Shown: positions 29,049 through 38,974, numbered from the stretch's first letter. The stretch: 59,986 nucleotides of DNA from Desulfocapsa sp. (GCA_030145625.1 JAQYVF010000022.1:1-59986); one strand, 5' to 3'. The notes: generated by a model from the sequence alone, not told the origin. Program-made: numbers and translations.

Positions 29049-29725
29049 TATTGTTGTTTCAGTAACGTGTCGACATTGCGCCATCGCGGCAGCAATCTGT
29101 CCATATGTGCATAAAACCGTTCACTATGCCCCCGTTCCAAAAGATGCACCATCTCATGAACGAGGATGTATTCCAAACACTCTTCAGGCCTTTTGGCAAG
29201 CTCAAGGTTCAGCCAGATACGACTTTTGCCAATATTACACGTTCCCCATCGAGTTTTCATCTTTTTAATATGCCACTCATTAACCCTTCTTTGCACGCGG
29301 GGCTGCCACTGTTCCAGCAAAGCCGGAACACGGATCTTGAGTTGAGCACGATACCACTCATTCAAGAGCTGTATTCTTTTGACAGAGGCTGTGCCCTTAC
29401 GGACATGGAGCCTGATTCTATCACCGTCAAGAGAGACATGATGACGGCCACTCCCTTCAATGACCTCCAGCGGATAGGTCTGCCCAAATAAATAATGGAG
29501 CTCTCCGCTAACCGCCTGCAACTCTTCCTGCACCGGCAACATACGAAAACGGGCCTGCTGCTTCCTGATCCACCCCATACGGGCCATAACCACCTGTCGC
29601 ACCCGCTTATCAGACGTGAACAGAGGAACAGAAACCCGCACCCTGCCATCAGGTCCATATACGGCCAGGTTTAGATTTTTTACCGGCTTTCGCCAAACCT
29701 GGACAGCAATGTCAGCCACCATCAT
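29048..29725 (-). CDS. YgjP-type M48-like metallopeptidase (DUF45)
   Basis: About 225 residues from ATG 29725 (MMVADIAVQVWRK); an upstream TTG at 29740 is also in frame. The YgjP pattern is complete: KNLNLAVYGPDGRVRVSVPL, KMKTRWGTCN, then the zinc motif LVHEMVHLLERGHSERF (HExxH plus the downstream His). Members are putative zinc peptidases, sometimes found with restriction systems, and of uncertain substrate. The stop codon TAG is half made by MITE copy 2. Copies 2 and 3, in opposite orientation, bracket the gene. Confidence 0.9.
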   Translation of the reverse strand: MMVADIAVQVWRKPVKNLNLAVYGPDGRVRVSVPLFTSDKRVRQVVMARMGWIRKQQARFRMLPVQEELQAVSGELHYLFGQTYPLEVIEGSGRHHVSLDGDRIRLHVRKGTASVKRIQLLNEWYRAQLKIRVPALLEQWQPRVQRRVNEWHIKKMKTRWGTCNIGKSRIWLNLELAKRPEECLEYILVHEMVHLLERGHSERFYAHMDRLLPRWRNVDTLLKQQ

Positions 29726-29789
29726 AATATGTTCTTGCAATGTCTTCCCGGAACCTTTACAAAATACTCAAAAAAATATCACACCGATC

Positions 29790-29812
29790 TTATGGTAATC
29801 ATTTTACCGTAA
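29790..29812. promoter_or_regulatory. Inverted repeat upstream of the YgjP-type gene
   Basis: TTATGGTAA and TTACCGTAA form a 9-bp inverted repeat (one mismatch) with a 5-base spacer, about 65 bp before the start codon. It could be an operator. No regulator can be assigned. Confidence 0.35.
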
Positions 29813-29912
29813 AGAAGCGAAAACGCCACTCACAAAAGCAGGTCTTTCCAGGCCCCCCAACACTGAGTTTTTTTTAAACAAAAGATAGCAGCCCCACTCA
29901 AGGGAACCTTAA

Positions 29913-30053
29913 GGCCACCTTGCAAAATTGCCTTTTCACCCAAACTCTTTGTTATGAGAAAATTTTTATCCTCGGAATATCAAATATATGCCTGCGGTAA
30001 AATTTTTCTCACGCCTCGATTTTGAACGAAAATTCTAATTTTTCAAAGTACCC
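29913..30053 (-). mobile_element. MITE-like palindromic element, copy 3 (141 bp, inverted)
   Basis: Reverse orientation relative to the other three copies, with the ends GGCCACCTTG and AAGTACCC. The target duplication is a perfect TTAA at 29909-29912 and 30054-30057. It lies about 105 bp upstream of the dCache_3 hybrid kinase and about 190 bp upstream of the YgjP-type gene, so it sits in a divergent promoter region. Confidence 0.94.
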
Positions 30054-30160
30054 TTAAGAGAATCAAAAAAGCAGAGATTCCATTGGCTAATTCAACCGTC
30101 CCTGCTATGGTAATAACGTATCTCAACTAGCAATCACACCAAAAAAAACCCTTGATTTTT

Positions 30161-32380
30161 ATGAGCATCCGAACAAAAGCAATCTCCTGTGTTCTTCTAA
30201 TAATCACCCTCCTGGCCACCGTGTACCTGACCCTCAGCATCAGCCACCAGCGCCAGGATCTGGCTGATAAGATCCTGGCCAAAGAAAAAAGTGCCCTCTT
30301 CTTGGCTGAAAATCTTCAAGAGCAGGCATTTGCCCATTACCGAACGCGGATAATTAGTCTGGCCACCGGCAAACAGAAAGTTATTGAGGCCTTTGCAAAA
30401 CGCGACAGAGCCAAGCTGGAAAAAGCCGTAGCCGGTTTTTACAACGTCCTCAAAAAGGAAAATCCTCATTTTCGCAACATGCAGTTTAACCTGCCAGACG
30501 GCACTACGTTCTTACGCATGCACCTCCCCGATTTCCACGGTGATAATTTAACCAACGTTCGCCCTATCCTTGACCATGTCCACAGCATCCGGCAACAAGC
30601 AACCGGCTATGAATTCGGCCGTTCAGGCCTCTTTTTTCGAGTAATACAGCCCATGTTTTACCAGGGTGACTACATCGGCAGTATTGGTTTCGGCATCAAA
30701 TATGAACAACTCCTTGAACTCCTGCAAAAAGGAATAAGCCCTCATATTTCATTAGTCAGCAGCGCCAGCAACTGGCAAAAGGTGACCCGCTCTCCGTCTC
30801 CTGTCACTCAGCATGGTGATAATGTCATTTTGTCACCCGACAATGATATTTTCTCTGATCTTCCCCTCTCCAATTCAGCTTTAGATCAAGAAAGAATTCA
30901 CTTTAACGGGCGTGACTTCATCCTCTTTTCCAGCATAACTCTCAATGATTTCCAAGATCAGCCCATAGCAAAACTCCTTGTAGCCTTTGATATCACGGAT
31001 GACTTGAAAGCTCTCAACCACTTCATCATCCAAATTGTTCTTCTCACTCTGGGCCTGCTTGCCCTCACAGCTTTTGTTCTGCATTTCAGCTTCGGCCAAC
31101 TGCTGGACACGATACTCAACTTAAACAGTTCTCTGGCCAAAGCAAACGAGGAGTTGGAACAACGTGTTTACGAGCGTACAACAGAGCTTGCCGAATCCAA
31201 CTTGACTTTGAAAAACGAGATAAAAGAGCGCCAACGCATTGAAAATGATTTACGCCAGGCAGAAAAAATGCAGGCCATCGGAACCCTGGCCAGTGGAATT
31301 GCCCATGACTTCAACAATATCCTCACAGCCATTTTGGGTTACACCTATCTAGCCCTCATCAAACTCACACCCGGACAAGACATCGCCCTTCATCTCGATG
31401 AGGTCCAGAAGGCTGGAATGCGAGCCAAAGATCTTGTGGCCCAGATTCTCTCCTTCAGCCGCCATTCTGAACACAAAAAACAGATCCTCAAACTCCAGCC
31501 CATCATCCATGAGGCCCTCAAACTGCTCCGGGCCTCAATTCCTGCCAATATCAATATCGTCAAAAATATCGATGCAGAGTGTAGTCCGGCCCTTGTCGAT
31601 TCCTCTCAGATTCACCAGGTATTGATGAATCTCTGCACCAATGCCTATCATGCCATGGAAAACAGCGGCGGTACACTGACCATCAATTTGAGTCAGCTTG
31701 AGATGAGTGAGGAAAATCTTATACTGGAGCTTGCTCCGGGCCCCTATCTCAAACTCGAGATTGGCGACACAGGCAAGGGAATGGAAGAAAATACCCTGGA
31801 ACGAATATTTGAACCCTATTTCACCACCAAGGAGACAGGCGAAGGTACCGGTCTTGCTCTTGCTGTGGTTCACGGCATTGTCAAAAACTGCCATGGCCAT
31901 ATTATAGCCCAGAGCAGTCCTGACCAAGGGACCACCTTTACCGTACTCCTTCCCTGTCATCAGGGAAAGGAAAACCTTGAAGAGCCACCTCCGGAAAGTA
32001 CCATGGTCATGGGCAAGGGCGAACATCTCCTGGTTGTTGATGATGAAAAAGAGATCATTCTCTACTGGAAAATTCTCCTAGAAGAGATGGGCTACCAGGT
32101 CACCTCCATAGCAGACAGCAGCGCCGCCTGCCAGTGGCTGACCGAGCACACTACAGAGATTGACGGAGTCATCACTGATATGTCCATGCCGAAGATGACC
32201 GGCCTGGAACTGAGCCGGAAAATCCAAGAATTTGCCCCTTCCATGCCCATTGCACTCTGCAGCGGCTTTACCAGCACAGAGCTGCAGGAAAAAGCACGAA
32301 CACTTGGAGTTAAGGCCTTTATCAAAAAACCGGTGGACAACATCCTGCTTTCCCAGACCCTACGCAACCTCCTGTCGTAA
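30161..32380 (+). CDS. Membrane hybrid histidine kinase with dCache_3-type sensor
   Basis: 739 residues from ATG 30161; a TTG lies three codons upstream. TM1 (AISCVLLIITLLATVYLTL) is followed by a periplasmic sensor (about 30-285) with the RxxxxxGDGTTFLRMHxPxxxGDN-like stretch (LPDGTTFLRMHLPDFHGDN) and GYEFGRSGLFFRVIQP, typical of dCache_3. TM2 is near 290-315, then a coiled coil (SLAKANEELEQRVYERTTEL), HisKA with SGIAHDFNN (His382), HATPase (GKGMEENT, GTGLALAV) and a receiver with Asp673 (VITDMSMP). It has no PAS domain and no partner regulator nearby. Phosphorelay to an unlinked protein is likely. Confidence 0.92.
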   Translation: MSIRTKAISCVLLIITLLATVYLTLSISHQRQDLADKILAKEKSALFLAENLQEQAFAHYRTRIISLATGKQKVIEAFAKRDRAKLEKAVAGFYNVLKKENPHFRNMQFNLPDGTTFLRMHLPDFHGDNLTNVRPILDHVHSIRQQATGYEFGRSGLFFRVIQPMFYQGDYIGSIGFGIKYEQLLELLQKGISPHISLVSSASNWQKVTRSPSPVTQHGDNVILSPDNDIFSDLPLSNSALDQERIHFNGRDFILFSSITLNDFQDQPIAKLLVAFDITDDLKALNHFIIQIVLLTLGLLALTAFVLHFSFGQLLDTILNLNSSLAKANEELEQRVYERTTELAESNLTLKNEIKERQRIENDLRQAEKMQAIGTLASGIAHDFNNILTAILGYTYLALIKLTPGQDIALHLDEVQKAGMRAKDLVAQILSFSRHSEHKKQILKLQPIIHEALKLLRASIPANINIVKNIDAECSPALVDSSQIHQVLMNLCTNAYHAMENSGGTLTINLSQLEMSEENLILELAPGPYLKLEIGDTGKGMEENTLERIFEPYFTTKETGEGTGLALAVVHGIVKNCHGHIIAQSSPDQGTTFTVLLPCHQGKENLEEPPPESTMVMGKGEHLLVVDDEKEIILYWKILLEEMGYQVTSIADSSAACQWLTEHTTEIDGVITDMSMPKMTGLELSRKIQEFAPSMPIALCSGFTSTELQEKARTLGVKAFIKKPVDNILLSQTLRNLLS

Positions 32381-32475
32381 GGACGCTCCCCCCAGCGCAC
32401 CGGCTTTCTCCATTTCCTGAACTGGTCGGGACCTGGAAGACGTGGTAAGGCAAAGTATTCAACCTGCCACAAGGA

Positions 32476-33717
32476 TTACTTTTGCTGACTTGACGTAGCA
32501 GAAGATCTATCCATAGGAACCTGACGGACGAGATTGCGCCCTTCTCTCTTGGCTGCATACAGCGCTTGGTCTGCCAAAGCCAGAAGCCATTTGAGATCAC
32601 TGGTATCCTCGGGAAAAATAGCCACGCCAATACTGACAGTGAGAGAGAGCGTATTGTTGTCATCGATCTGAAAGCAATGCTTCTCCACCTTTTTTCTCAC
32701 CTTCTCAGCAACATGCAGGGCACCTCGTTTTGAGGACTGTGGCAGCAAAATGACAAATTCTTCTCCACCATAGCGGGCTAAACAGTCTTCACCACGGAGC
32801 TGACTTGCCATAATGAGAGCGATATCCTGAAGCACCTTATCACCAGCCGGATGACCATAATTATCATTAACCTGCTTAAAATGATCTATATCGACCATCA
32901 TCACCGCCAAAGGATGCTTATAGCGCAAACTTTGTGCACATTCCTCGGTTAAACGGATTTGGAAAATATTCCTGTTAAATAGGCCGGTAAGGTTATCATG
33001 ACACACCTCTTTCTCGAGCTTACCCGCCATTTCGTAAAAGGTGCGGGTCAGTTCACCAATCTCATCGCTATACTCGTTTTCCATCTTCTTGGTATCAAAA
33101 CGGTAGCTGCCCATATTCCTGGCCACATTACAGAGATGAATAAGGGGCCGGGTAATATACTCACCAACCAAAACGGCACATATACTGGCAACACAGGTTC
33201 CGATGAGCAGGATAAAAAGGATATTTTTTTTGAGATCGTAAAGTTCATGTTGAACCCCGGCATGGGAATAACTTATTACTGCAGATCCCAGCTGGACTCC
33301 GGCAACCTCAATAGGTACATGAATATCAATAACCTGCAGACCGGTTTCAAGGGAGTAATGGTCACTGTAGACGGCCCTGTTATCCTGACAGTTTTTTTCA
33401 TAGATGGAACCGATCTCGTTAAGATCATTATGCATGATAACACGGCATTTTTGATCAATGATCATGGCCTGCGCCACATGCTCCTGCTGCATACTAAAGC
33501 TGATATAACTGCGAAGTTCTGCCAGGTCGTAGCTGATAAGGGAGCGGGCACTGGTATGAGCCAGATCAAGAGTCACCGCCATTCCGCGCCGGTGGTTTTC
33601 ATGATGCATAGCCTCTTCCACCTGATTCATGATAAAAGCGCCGGTGGCAAAATGGGCCGTCACGACAAGACCAATGATCAAAATAATGAGTTTGGTCTTC
33701 AGGCTTCTCATGATCAT
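32476..33717 (-). CDS. Membrane-bound diguanylate cyclase (HAMP-GGDEF)
   Basis: 413 residues. TM1 (LIILIIGLVVTAHFATGAFI), a periplasmic region of about 130 residues, TM2 (ILFILLIGTCVASICAVLVG), HAMP, and a GGDEF domain with active site GGEEF near residue 316. The product-inhibition I-site RGED lies five residues before it. The enzyme makes c-di-GMP from GTP. The ATG immediately follows the stop of the PhnD-like gene with zero spacing, which points to co-translation and to the binding protein acting as its periplasmic input. Confidence 0.94.
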   Translation of the reverse strand: MIMRSLKTKLIILIIGLVVTAHFATGAFIMNQVEEAMHHENHRRGMAVTLDLAHTSARSLISYDLAELRSYISFSMQQEHVAQAMIIDQKCRVIMHNDLNEIGSIYEKNCQDNRAVYSDHYSLETGLQVIDIHVPIEVAGVQLGSAVISYSHAGVQHELYDLKKNILFILLIGTCVASICAVLVGEYITRPLIHLCNVARNMGSYRFDTKKMENEYSDEIGELTRTFYEMAGKLEKEVCHDNLTGLFNRNIFQIRLTEECAQSLRYKHPLAVMMVDIDHFKQVNDNYGHPAGDKVLQDIALIMASQLRGEDCLARYGGEEFVILLPQSSKRGALHVAEKVRKKVEKHCFQIDDNNTLSLTVSIGVAIFPEDTSDLKWLLALADQALYAAKREGRNLVRQVPMDRSSATSSQQK

Positions 33718-34650
33718 CTATTGAAAGCCTTTTGCCAGCTGCCGGATTTGGTTATATTCACTGTCATTGGTAGACACAAAACCACCTATTTCAGCCGCCT
33801 CCAAGAGAGCTTCATGTTGCTCGTTTTCACGATCAAGTGCACGTAAGGCCTGAGAAACTCTGGTAGCCATTTCACTGTCAGTGTTTTTCAGGGAACTGAA
33901 GACCCAGGTGGGAATCTCTATGGTTTCAGCAACAATTCGCATCTGACCGGCAGGGATGTCACCTTTTTCCGAATCCTCCGGTTCATTGATTTCCTCGAAT
34001 GAATAATCACAGATAACTCCGGCATCCACAGATTTAAGAAAAACATTCAGGGCAATGGATTCGCAGCTGCCGTTGTGTATATAGCGCTTCAGATCTCTAT
34101 CGATGTCAAAGCCATTCTCCCTGAACAGCTGCTTAGGGGCCATACACTTAGCAGTGGAAAGCTCCGAGCCAAACATTACAACCTTGCCCTTGAGGTCCGC
34201 CAGGGTTTTGACAGGGCTGTCCTTGCGAACAATGATCACCCCATGATGCCTACTTTCCCCTTCGGGAGTAAGGGCCTTGAGCAGGATTTCCTGATTATAG
34301 AGGTGGGCCAGCCGTACATAAGTATGGGGTGCCTGATAGGCGAAGTCAACCTTGCCATTTTTCACAAAAGATTCAAACTCATAAAAATCCTTGGGAATGA
34401 TCAGCTGGACCGGACGGTTAATCATGCCTTGCAGATAGACGACCAGCGGCTGAAAATTTTTAAAGGTTTTGATAATATCCGTACACGGGGTAATGGCAAT
34501 AACGACAGTCTCTTCTTCAGCGACAACGGGAGGGGGCAGGAACAGAGCGAAGCAGAGTAGAGAAGCAAGAATACCAAGCCGTACACTTTGCCAGTTGGAC
34601 AAGCGACGTTGAAGCCCCTTAACGATAGAAGACAAAAAAACTACACCCAT
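33718..34650 (-). CDS. PhnD-like periplasmic substrate-binding protein
   Basis: 310 residues, start fixed by AAGGAGG six bases before the ATG. An N-terminal signal or anchor (LGILASLLCFALFLPPPVVA) precedes a PhnD-type fold: YLQGMINRPVQLIIPKDFYE, GKVDFAYQAPHTYVRLA, IVRKDSPVKTLADLKGKVV. PhnD proteins bind phosphonate, phosphite or phosphate for ABC import, but no permease or ATPase gene is here. The only partner is the diguanylate cyclase that follows directly, so it is probably a sensor component; the ligand is unproven. Confidence 0.9.
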   Translation of the reverse strand: MGVVFLSSIVKGLQRRLSNWQSVRLGILASLLCFALFLPPPVVAEEETVVIAITPCTDIIKTFKNFQPLVVYLQGMINRPVQLIIPKDFYEFESFVKNGKVDFAYQAPHTYVRLAHLYNQEILLKALTPEGESRHHGVIIVRKDSPVKTLADLKGKVVMFGSELSTAKCMAPKQLFRENGFDIDRDLKRYIHNGSCESIALNVFLKSVDAGVICDYSFEEINEPEDSEKGDIPAGQMRIVAETIEIPTWVFSSLKNTDSEMATRVSQALRALDRENEQHEALLEAAEIGGFVSTNDSEYNQIRQLAKGFQ

Positions 34651-34964
34651 TATTCCTCCTTAATATTATTCAACAAACACCCTCTTCATTGTTTTTTTAT
34701 CATAGTTAGGAGTAAACAGCAAATTTTAGAAAAGTGAGGTCACCAGCCAGTTCAAAATACCTTCCGCACCTCGTTTGCCTCCTATTACATGACAGGCGAA
34801 GTAACTTTTAAAATTGCTCCCCCCTGTTTACAGTTTTCTGCGGAGATAATAAGAAATCACGTTCTCTTACAAAGCCGTAGAAGTGCAAAAATGTTCATGC
34901 GCAACACTTTACTGCTTCTACTTGTTATACAACCTCTAATGCAAGTATTTTCCAATATGACATA

Positions 34965-34993
34965 TTGACAGAACGACTTACTTTCAATAAAAT
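34965..34993 (+). promoter_or_regulatory. Sigma-70-type promoter for the SBP-type hybrid kinase
   Basis: TTGACA (34965-34970), a 17-bp spacer and TAAAAT (34988-34993) form a near-consensus promoter about 80 bp before the ATG at 35073. The remaining gap from 34651 shows no gene. Confidence 0.7.
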
Positions 34994-35072
34994 AATTTAT
35001 TATGAGATGATCAACTTGCTAATGATATCAGGTTGCCGCCGTCTTTAATATTTTCTTTCAGTTCATTCTAAC

Positions 35073-37658
35073 ATGAAGAGAACGAAAACATTGCCTCACT
35101 ATTGCATCGGGTATAACAATAGAATTGATCTATGTCATACGTGCTGTAACTGTGCAGTGTTCTCGCTATTTGTTTTCCTTGTCCTCTTTTTCATCTCTCT
35201 TCCACAGGCTTTCTCCCATGAAAACAGCAATAGAAGCAAGAAAGTAACCGCTGCTGTCCTAAACGATTTCCCCCCTCTCTATCTTCTTGATGACGCAGGC
35301 AAACCCGCAGGTTTCGCCATTGACATATTGGCCAGAGTAGCCGAAAAGACAGAATTTCAAGTCCATTACCTGATCGTGGAAAATTGGGCTGCAGCCATGG
35401 AGGCTGTACGAACCGGTGAAGCAGATTTTATCCCGGGAATCGGCATCAGCAAGCCACGCTCAGCAGAGTTTCTCTTTTCTGATGAAATAGAGACAGTTCC
35501 CGTTTCCTGTTTTGTCCGCTCACAGAATTATTCAATAGACAGCCTCACAGCTCTCAATAATCAACGTGTTGCCGTTATAGCAAAGAGTGCGGCAGAGACA
35601 AAGCTCAAGCCCCGAAGTGACATCAAACTGGTTCCATTTCAAAATATTGACAATGCCTTGATACAGCTCCTCTCAGGAGATGTGGATGCCTTTGTATTTC
35701 CTGAGCCCGTTCTCTGGAAAAAGGCGCGTGATGCTGGAGTGGCGGATAAAATCAAAGTCGTGGATTTACCTCTGATGGAACTGAAGAGAGGGTTCCTGCT
35801 TCGCAAAACAGATACCGAACTGCTCAAAAAAATAAACTATGGCATTCAGGTTTATATCCAGTCCGGAGATTATCTGAAGGACTATGCCAAGTGGTACGGC
35901 AGGCCCGATCCTTTCTGGAATCTGCAAAGGACCTTTTTCGGCATGTCCGGCGTGGTCATTCTCGTTATTATCGGCATGGTCGCATGGCGTTATTACTCCG
36001 TCGTTCAATTCAGCCGGCAATTAAACAATAACATTACCATCAGAATTGAGGCGGAAAAGGCCCTGCAAAAAGCTCACGACGAACTGGACGAGAGGGTTGC
36101 GACACGAACAAATGAATTAAAAGAAGAAAAGGAAAGAGCCCAGAATTATTTAAATATTGCCGGAGTGATGATAGGAGTTTTCAACGCTGCCGGTGAAATA
36201 ACTTTAATGAATCAGAAAGGCTGTCAGATATTAAATGTAACGGAAGATGAAGTTATAGGAAAAAACTGGTTTAATCATTTCCTGCCCAAAAAAACCGTCA
36301 ATGAGATAAGAGAAGTATTCAAAAAACTGATGATGGGGCAAACTAAACTAGTAGAATATTATGAAAATCCTGTTCTGACAAGTGACGGAAAGGAACGAAT
36401 CATCGCCTTCCACAATACTATTTTGATTGATGAAGAGGAACAAATCAAAGGTGTTCTTTTTTCAGGTCTGGACATCACGGAACGTAAAAAGGCTGAAGCA
36501 GATAAGGCAAGAATGGAAGTACAACTTTGGCAGGCCCAGAAAATGGAAGCCATTGGTACCCTGGCCGGTGGAATCGCCCACGATTTTAATAATATTCTCA
36601 GTGCGATCATTGGCTATAGTGAACTCGCAAGTAGAGATCTTCCCAAAAATTCAAAAGTTGCCAAGGACATTGATGAGGTCATTAACGCAGGGTTCAGAGC
36701 AAGAGATCTGGTAAAACAAATCCTCTCCTTCAGCCGCCAGGCAAACATTGATCCGATCTATCTTCACCCGGCAAGCATCATCAAAGAGGGGATAAAACTG
36801 CTCAGATCCTCAATCCCGTCCACCATTGCTATTCATGAGGATATTGACCCGACAACAGGCATGATCCTTGCCGATCCCACCCAAATTCATCAGATATTAA
36901 TGAACCTGTGCACCAATGCCTTCCATGCCATGGAAGAAAAAGGTGGAAGGCTGGAGATATCATTGAAGGAAATCAAACTCAACACAGAAGATATAGGCAA
37001 TGAACCAGGAGTTGCAATCGGAACGTTTGCACAATTAACTGTACATGACAGCGGCACCGGCATTGACCCTGCAATAGGAAACAACATCTTTGACCCGTAC
37101 TTCACCACCAAGGAAGCAGGGAAAGGCACAGGAATGGGACTGGCCATCGTCCATGGTATCGTAAAAAATTATGGCGGAACTATCTCTCTTGCAAGCGAAC
37201 ATGGCAAAGGGACAACGTTCAAGATCTCAATACCTGTTGTTACTGAAGACATTACAGCCACAGAAGAATTTCTCGACAACATTCCGAACGGCAATGAGAA
37301 GATTCTTTTTGTTGATGATGAAGAAATAATCGTTAACGTAACACAGGAAATCCTTGAAAGTCTCGGCTATACCGTCACAGTCTGTAAAAGCGGTTTTGAG
37401 GCACTCGAATCCTTCAAAAATCAGCCTGACAATTTTGATCTAGTCATCACCGACCATACAATGCCCGGTATGACCGGCATTGAACTCTCCAAACGCATGC
37501 TGCAGATCCGTCCTGACCTCCCTATTATTCTCTGTACCGGATTTAGTTCAACCGCTTCGAAAACTGAGGCCAAATCTCATGGCATTAAAGAGTTCGTCTT
37601 CAAACCCATTCCGATAAAACCTCTTGCCAGACTTATCCGCAAAGTGCTGGACGAATAA
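35073..37658 (+). CDS. Hybrid histidine kinase with periplasmic SBP_bac_3 sensor
   Basis: 861 residues. A signal/TM segment (VFSLFVFLVLFFISLPQAF) leads into a family-3 solute-binding domain (about 55-275: VTAAVLNDFPPLYLLDDAGK, FAIDILARVAE, GEADFIPGIGIS, RGFLLRKTDTELLKKIN), as in amino-acid-binding proteins and BvgS-type sensors. TM2 (MSGVVILVIIGMVAWRYY) is followed by a coiled coil, PAS (about 360-470), HisKA with GGIAHDFNN (His503), HATPase (GTGIDPAI, GTGMGLAI) and a receiver with Asp794 (LVITDHTMP). It is preceded by a near-consensus promoter. The ligand is probably an amino acid or small organic acid. Confidence 0.94.
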   Translation: MKRTKTLPHYCIGYNNRIDLCHTCCNCAVFSLFVFLVLFFISLPQAFSHENSNRSKKVTAAVLNDFPPLYLLDDAGKPAGFAIDILARVAEKTEFQVHYLIVENWAAAMEAVRTGEADFIPGIGISKPRSAEFLFSDEIETVPVSCFVRSQNYSIDSLTALNNQRVAVIAKSAAETKLKPRSDIKLVPFQNIDNALIQLLSGDVDAFVFPEPVLWKKARDAGVADKIKVVDLPLMELKRGFLLRKTDTELLKKINYGIQVYIQSGDYLKDYAKWYGRPDPFWNLQRTFFGMSGVVILVIIGMVAWRYYSVVQFSRQLNNNITIRIEAEKALQKAHDELDERVATRTNELKEEKERAQNYLNIAGVMIGVFNAAGEITLMNQKGCQILNVTEDEVIGKNWFNHFLPKKTVNEIREVFKKLMMGQTKLVEYYENPVLTSDGKERIIAFHNTILIDEEEQIKGVLFSGLDITERKKAEADKARMEVQLWQAQKMEAIGTLAGGIAHDFNNILSAIIGYSELASRDLPKNSKVAKDIDEVINAGFRARDLVKQILSFSRQANIDPIYLHPASIIKEGIKLLRSSIPSTIAIHEDIDPTTGMILADPTQIHQILMNLCTNAFHAMEEKGGRLEISLKEIKLNTEDIGNEPGVAIGTFAQLTVHDSGTGIDPAIGNNIFDPYFTTKEAGKGTGMGLAIVHGIVKNYGGTISLASEHGKGTTFKISIPVVTEDITATEEFLDNIPNGNEKILFVDDEEIIVNVTQEILESLGYTVTVCKSGFEALESFKNQPDNFDLVITDHTMPGMTGIELSKRMLQIRPDLPIILCTGFSSTASKTEAKSHGIKEFVFKPIPIKPLARLIRKVLDE

Positions 37659-38183
37659 GCGGAACAGAAATTTAACAACAGAATTTCAACCGCTTTTATC
37701 CACCACAATTACCCCCCACCGGAAGTTTCACACCTACTTTTTTTGAATATATTTCAATATCTCCCCTCAGTGGAATCCCCCCACAAACAGAACACCAGCT
37801 TGTAGATGAACAGGAAAAAACGAAGCAAGCAATTCAACAGCAGACTGTCACCGAAGAATTTTCCCATGACGGTGCGACATCACTGTTTTCTCTCTCACAG
37901 GCCTGAGTAAATTTCATGGAATGAGCGACTCTCATCACCATGATGTCTGAACTCCCTGAAGAAATCAGCACTGCCACCACTCACCATTCCAGCCATACCT
38001 CCCTGCAAAGACCGGGACTTTTCAGCTAACTTTAAAAGTCAGGAACACGCCCAAACAACATACGTATGCCTAACCAGATATATAGTATTTATGTGGTACA
38101 GGCAAATTTCTCCTACCCCAAACAGGTCTCATAACAAAAGAGCCTACTTTATCTCGTTTTTTTCAACGAAAATTATTTTTTTA

Positions 38184-38240
38184 TTGTCTTTTTGAAAAAC
38201 ACTGGTATATATCCCCTTAACGATAACAATAACTATTGCC
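38184..38240 (+). promoter_or_regulatory. Putative promoter with Fur-like box for the DUF2202 gene
   Basis: TTGTCT (38184) and TATATA (38206) are 16 bp apart. Directly downstream, GATAACAATAACTATTGCC (38222-38240) matches 13 of 19 positions of the Fur consensus, where it would overlap the transcription start. The rest of the gap from 37659 shows no gene. Regulation by iron is inference. Confidence 0.45.
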
Positions 38241-38311
38241 GTTACTGACCGCAGGAGTTAACTACCTTAACCCTATAACTTTTATATCTTTCTAATAGGA
38301 GACCCACTACC

Positions 38312-38974
38312 GTGAAAAAATTTTTTTCTGCATTAGCTTTCAGCGCCCTAACCCTTTCTTCCCCTCTTTATAGCATGGCTGCAACCCTTGATATCGGAGA
38401 AGAAACCCACCTCATCTTTATGCGAGAAGAAGAAAAACTGGCTCGGGATGTGTATCTTACCTTAAGCGAAGTCTACCCTGGTGACCTTACCTTCTCAAAC
38501 ATTGGCGATAATTCAGAGCAGACCCATACCGATACAGTTCGCGACATGCTGGCCAACTTTAATATCGCAGATCCCAACCCGGATGCCAATAACCTGCCTG
38601 ACAGCATTGGAGTCTACACCGGAGTAGATTATGGTTGGTATTTTACCGAGAAATTCAACCTTCTTGTCGAGTGGGGTTCACAGAGTCAACTCGATGGCTG
38701 GTACGTTGGTGCTTTTATCGAAGAATTGGACATGCTTGACATTATCGGTTGTCCGAAAATCATTGTTGAAACCGACAACGGAATCAATGCTGGTGAGTGT
38801 GGAATGGACTACACAGATGAGCCCGAGTTGAAAACAATGTATGGCCATCTCGTAGACGGTTCTGAAAGCCACCTCCAGGCCTATGTCAAAAACATTGAAA
38901 ACGTCATTGGTGAAGGGAATTATGTGGCTCAGGTTCTGACTCAGGCAGAGGTTGATGCCATTTTAGGACGCTAA
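38312..38974 (+). CDS. Secreted DUF2202 ferritin-like protein
   Basis: 220 residues from a GTG start preceded by TAGGAG. A signal peptide (FSALAFSALTLSSPLYSMAA) is followed by a helical domain with IFMREEEKLARDVYLTL and NSEQTHTDTVRDML, the metal-ligand-like E/H pattern of DUF2202 proteins in the ferritin superfamily. The function is unproven; relatives may bind iron or act in stress. A terminator follows and a rubredoxin gene lies next, which fits a redox or iron theme. Confidence 0.85.
   Translation: MKKFFSALAFSALTLSSPLYSMAATLDIGEETHLIFMREEEKLARDVYLTLSEVYPGDLTFSNIGDNSEQTHTDTVRDMLANFNIADPNPDANNLPDSIGVYTGVDYGWYFTEKFNLLVEWGSQSQLDGWYVGAFIEELDMLDIIGCPKIIVETDNGINAGECGMDYTDEPELKTMYGHLVDGSESHLQAYVKNIENVIGEGNYVAQVLTQAEVDAILGR

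Noticed and set aside
32998-33846. 282-codon frame opposite the diguanylate cyclase and PhnD-like genes
   Set aside because: It spans the ends of two well-supported genes on the other strand and shows no motif.
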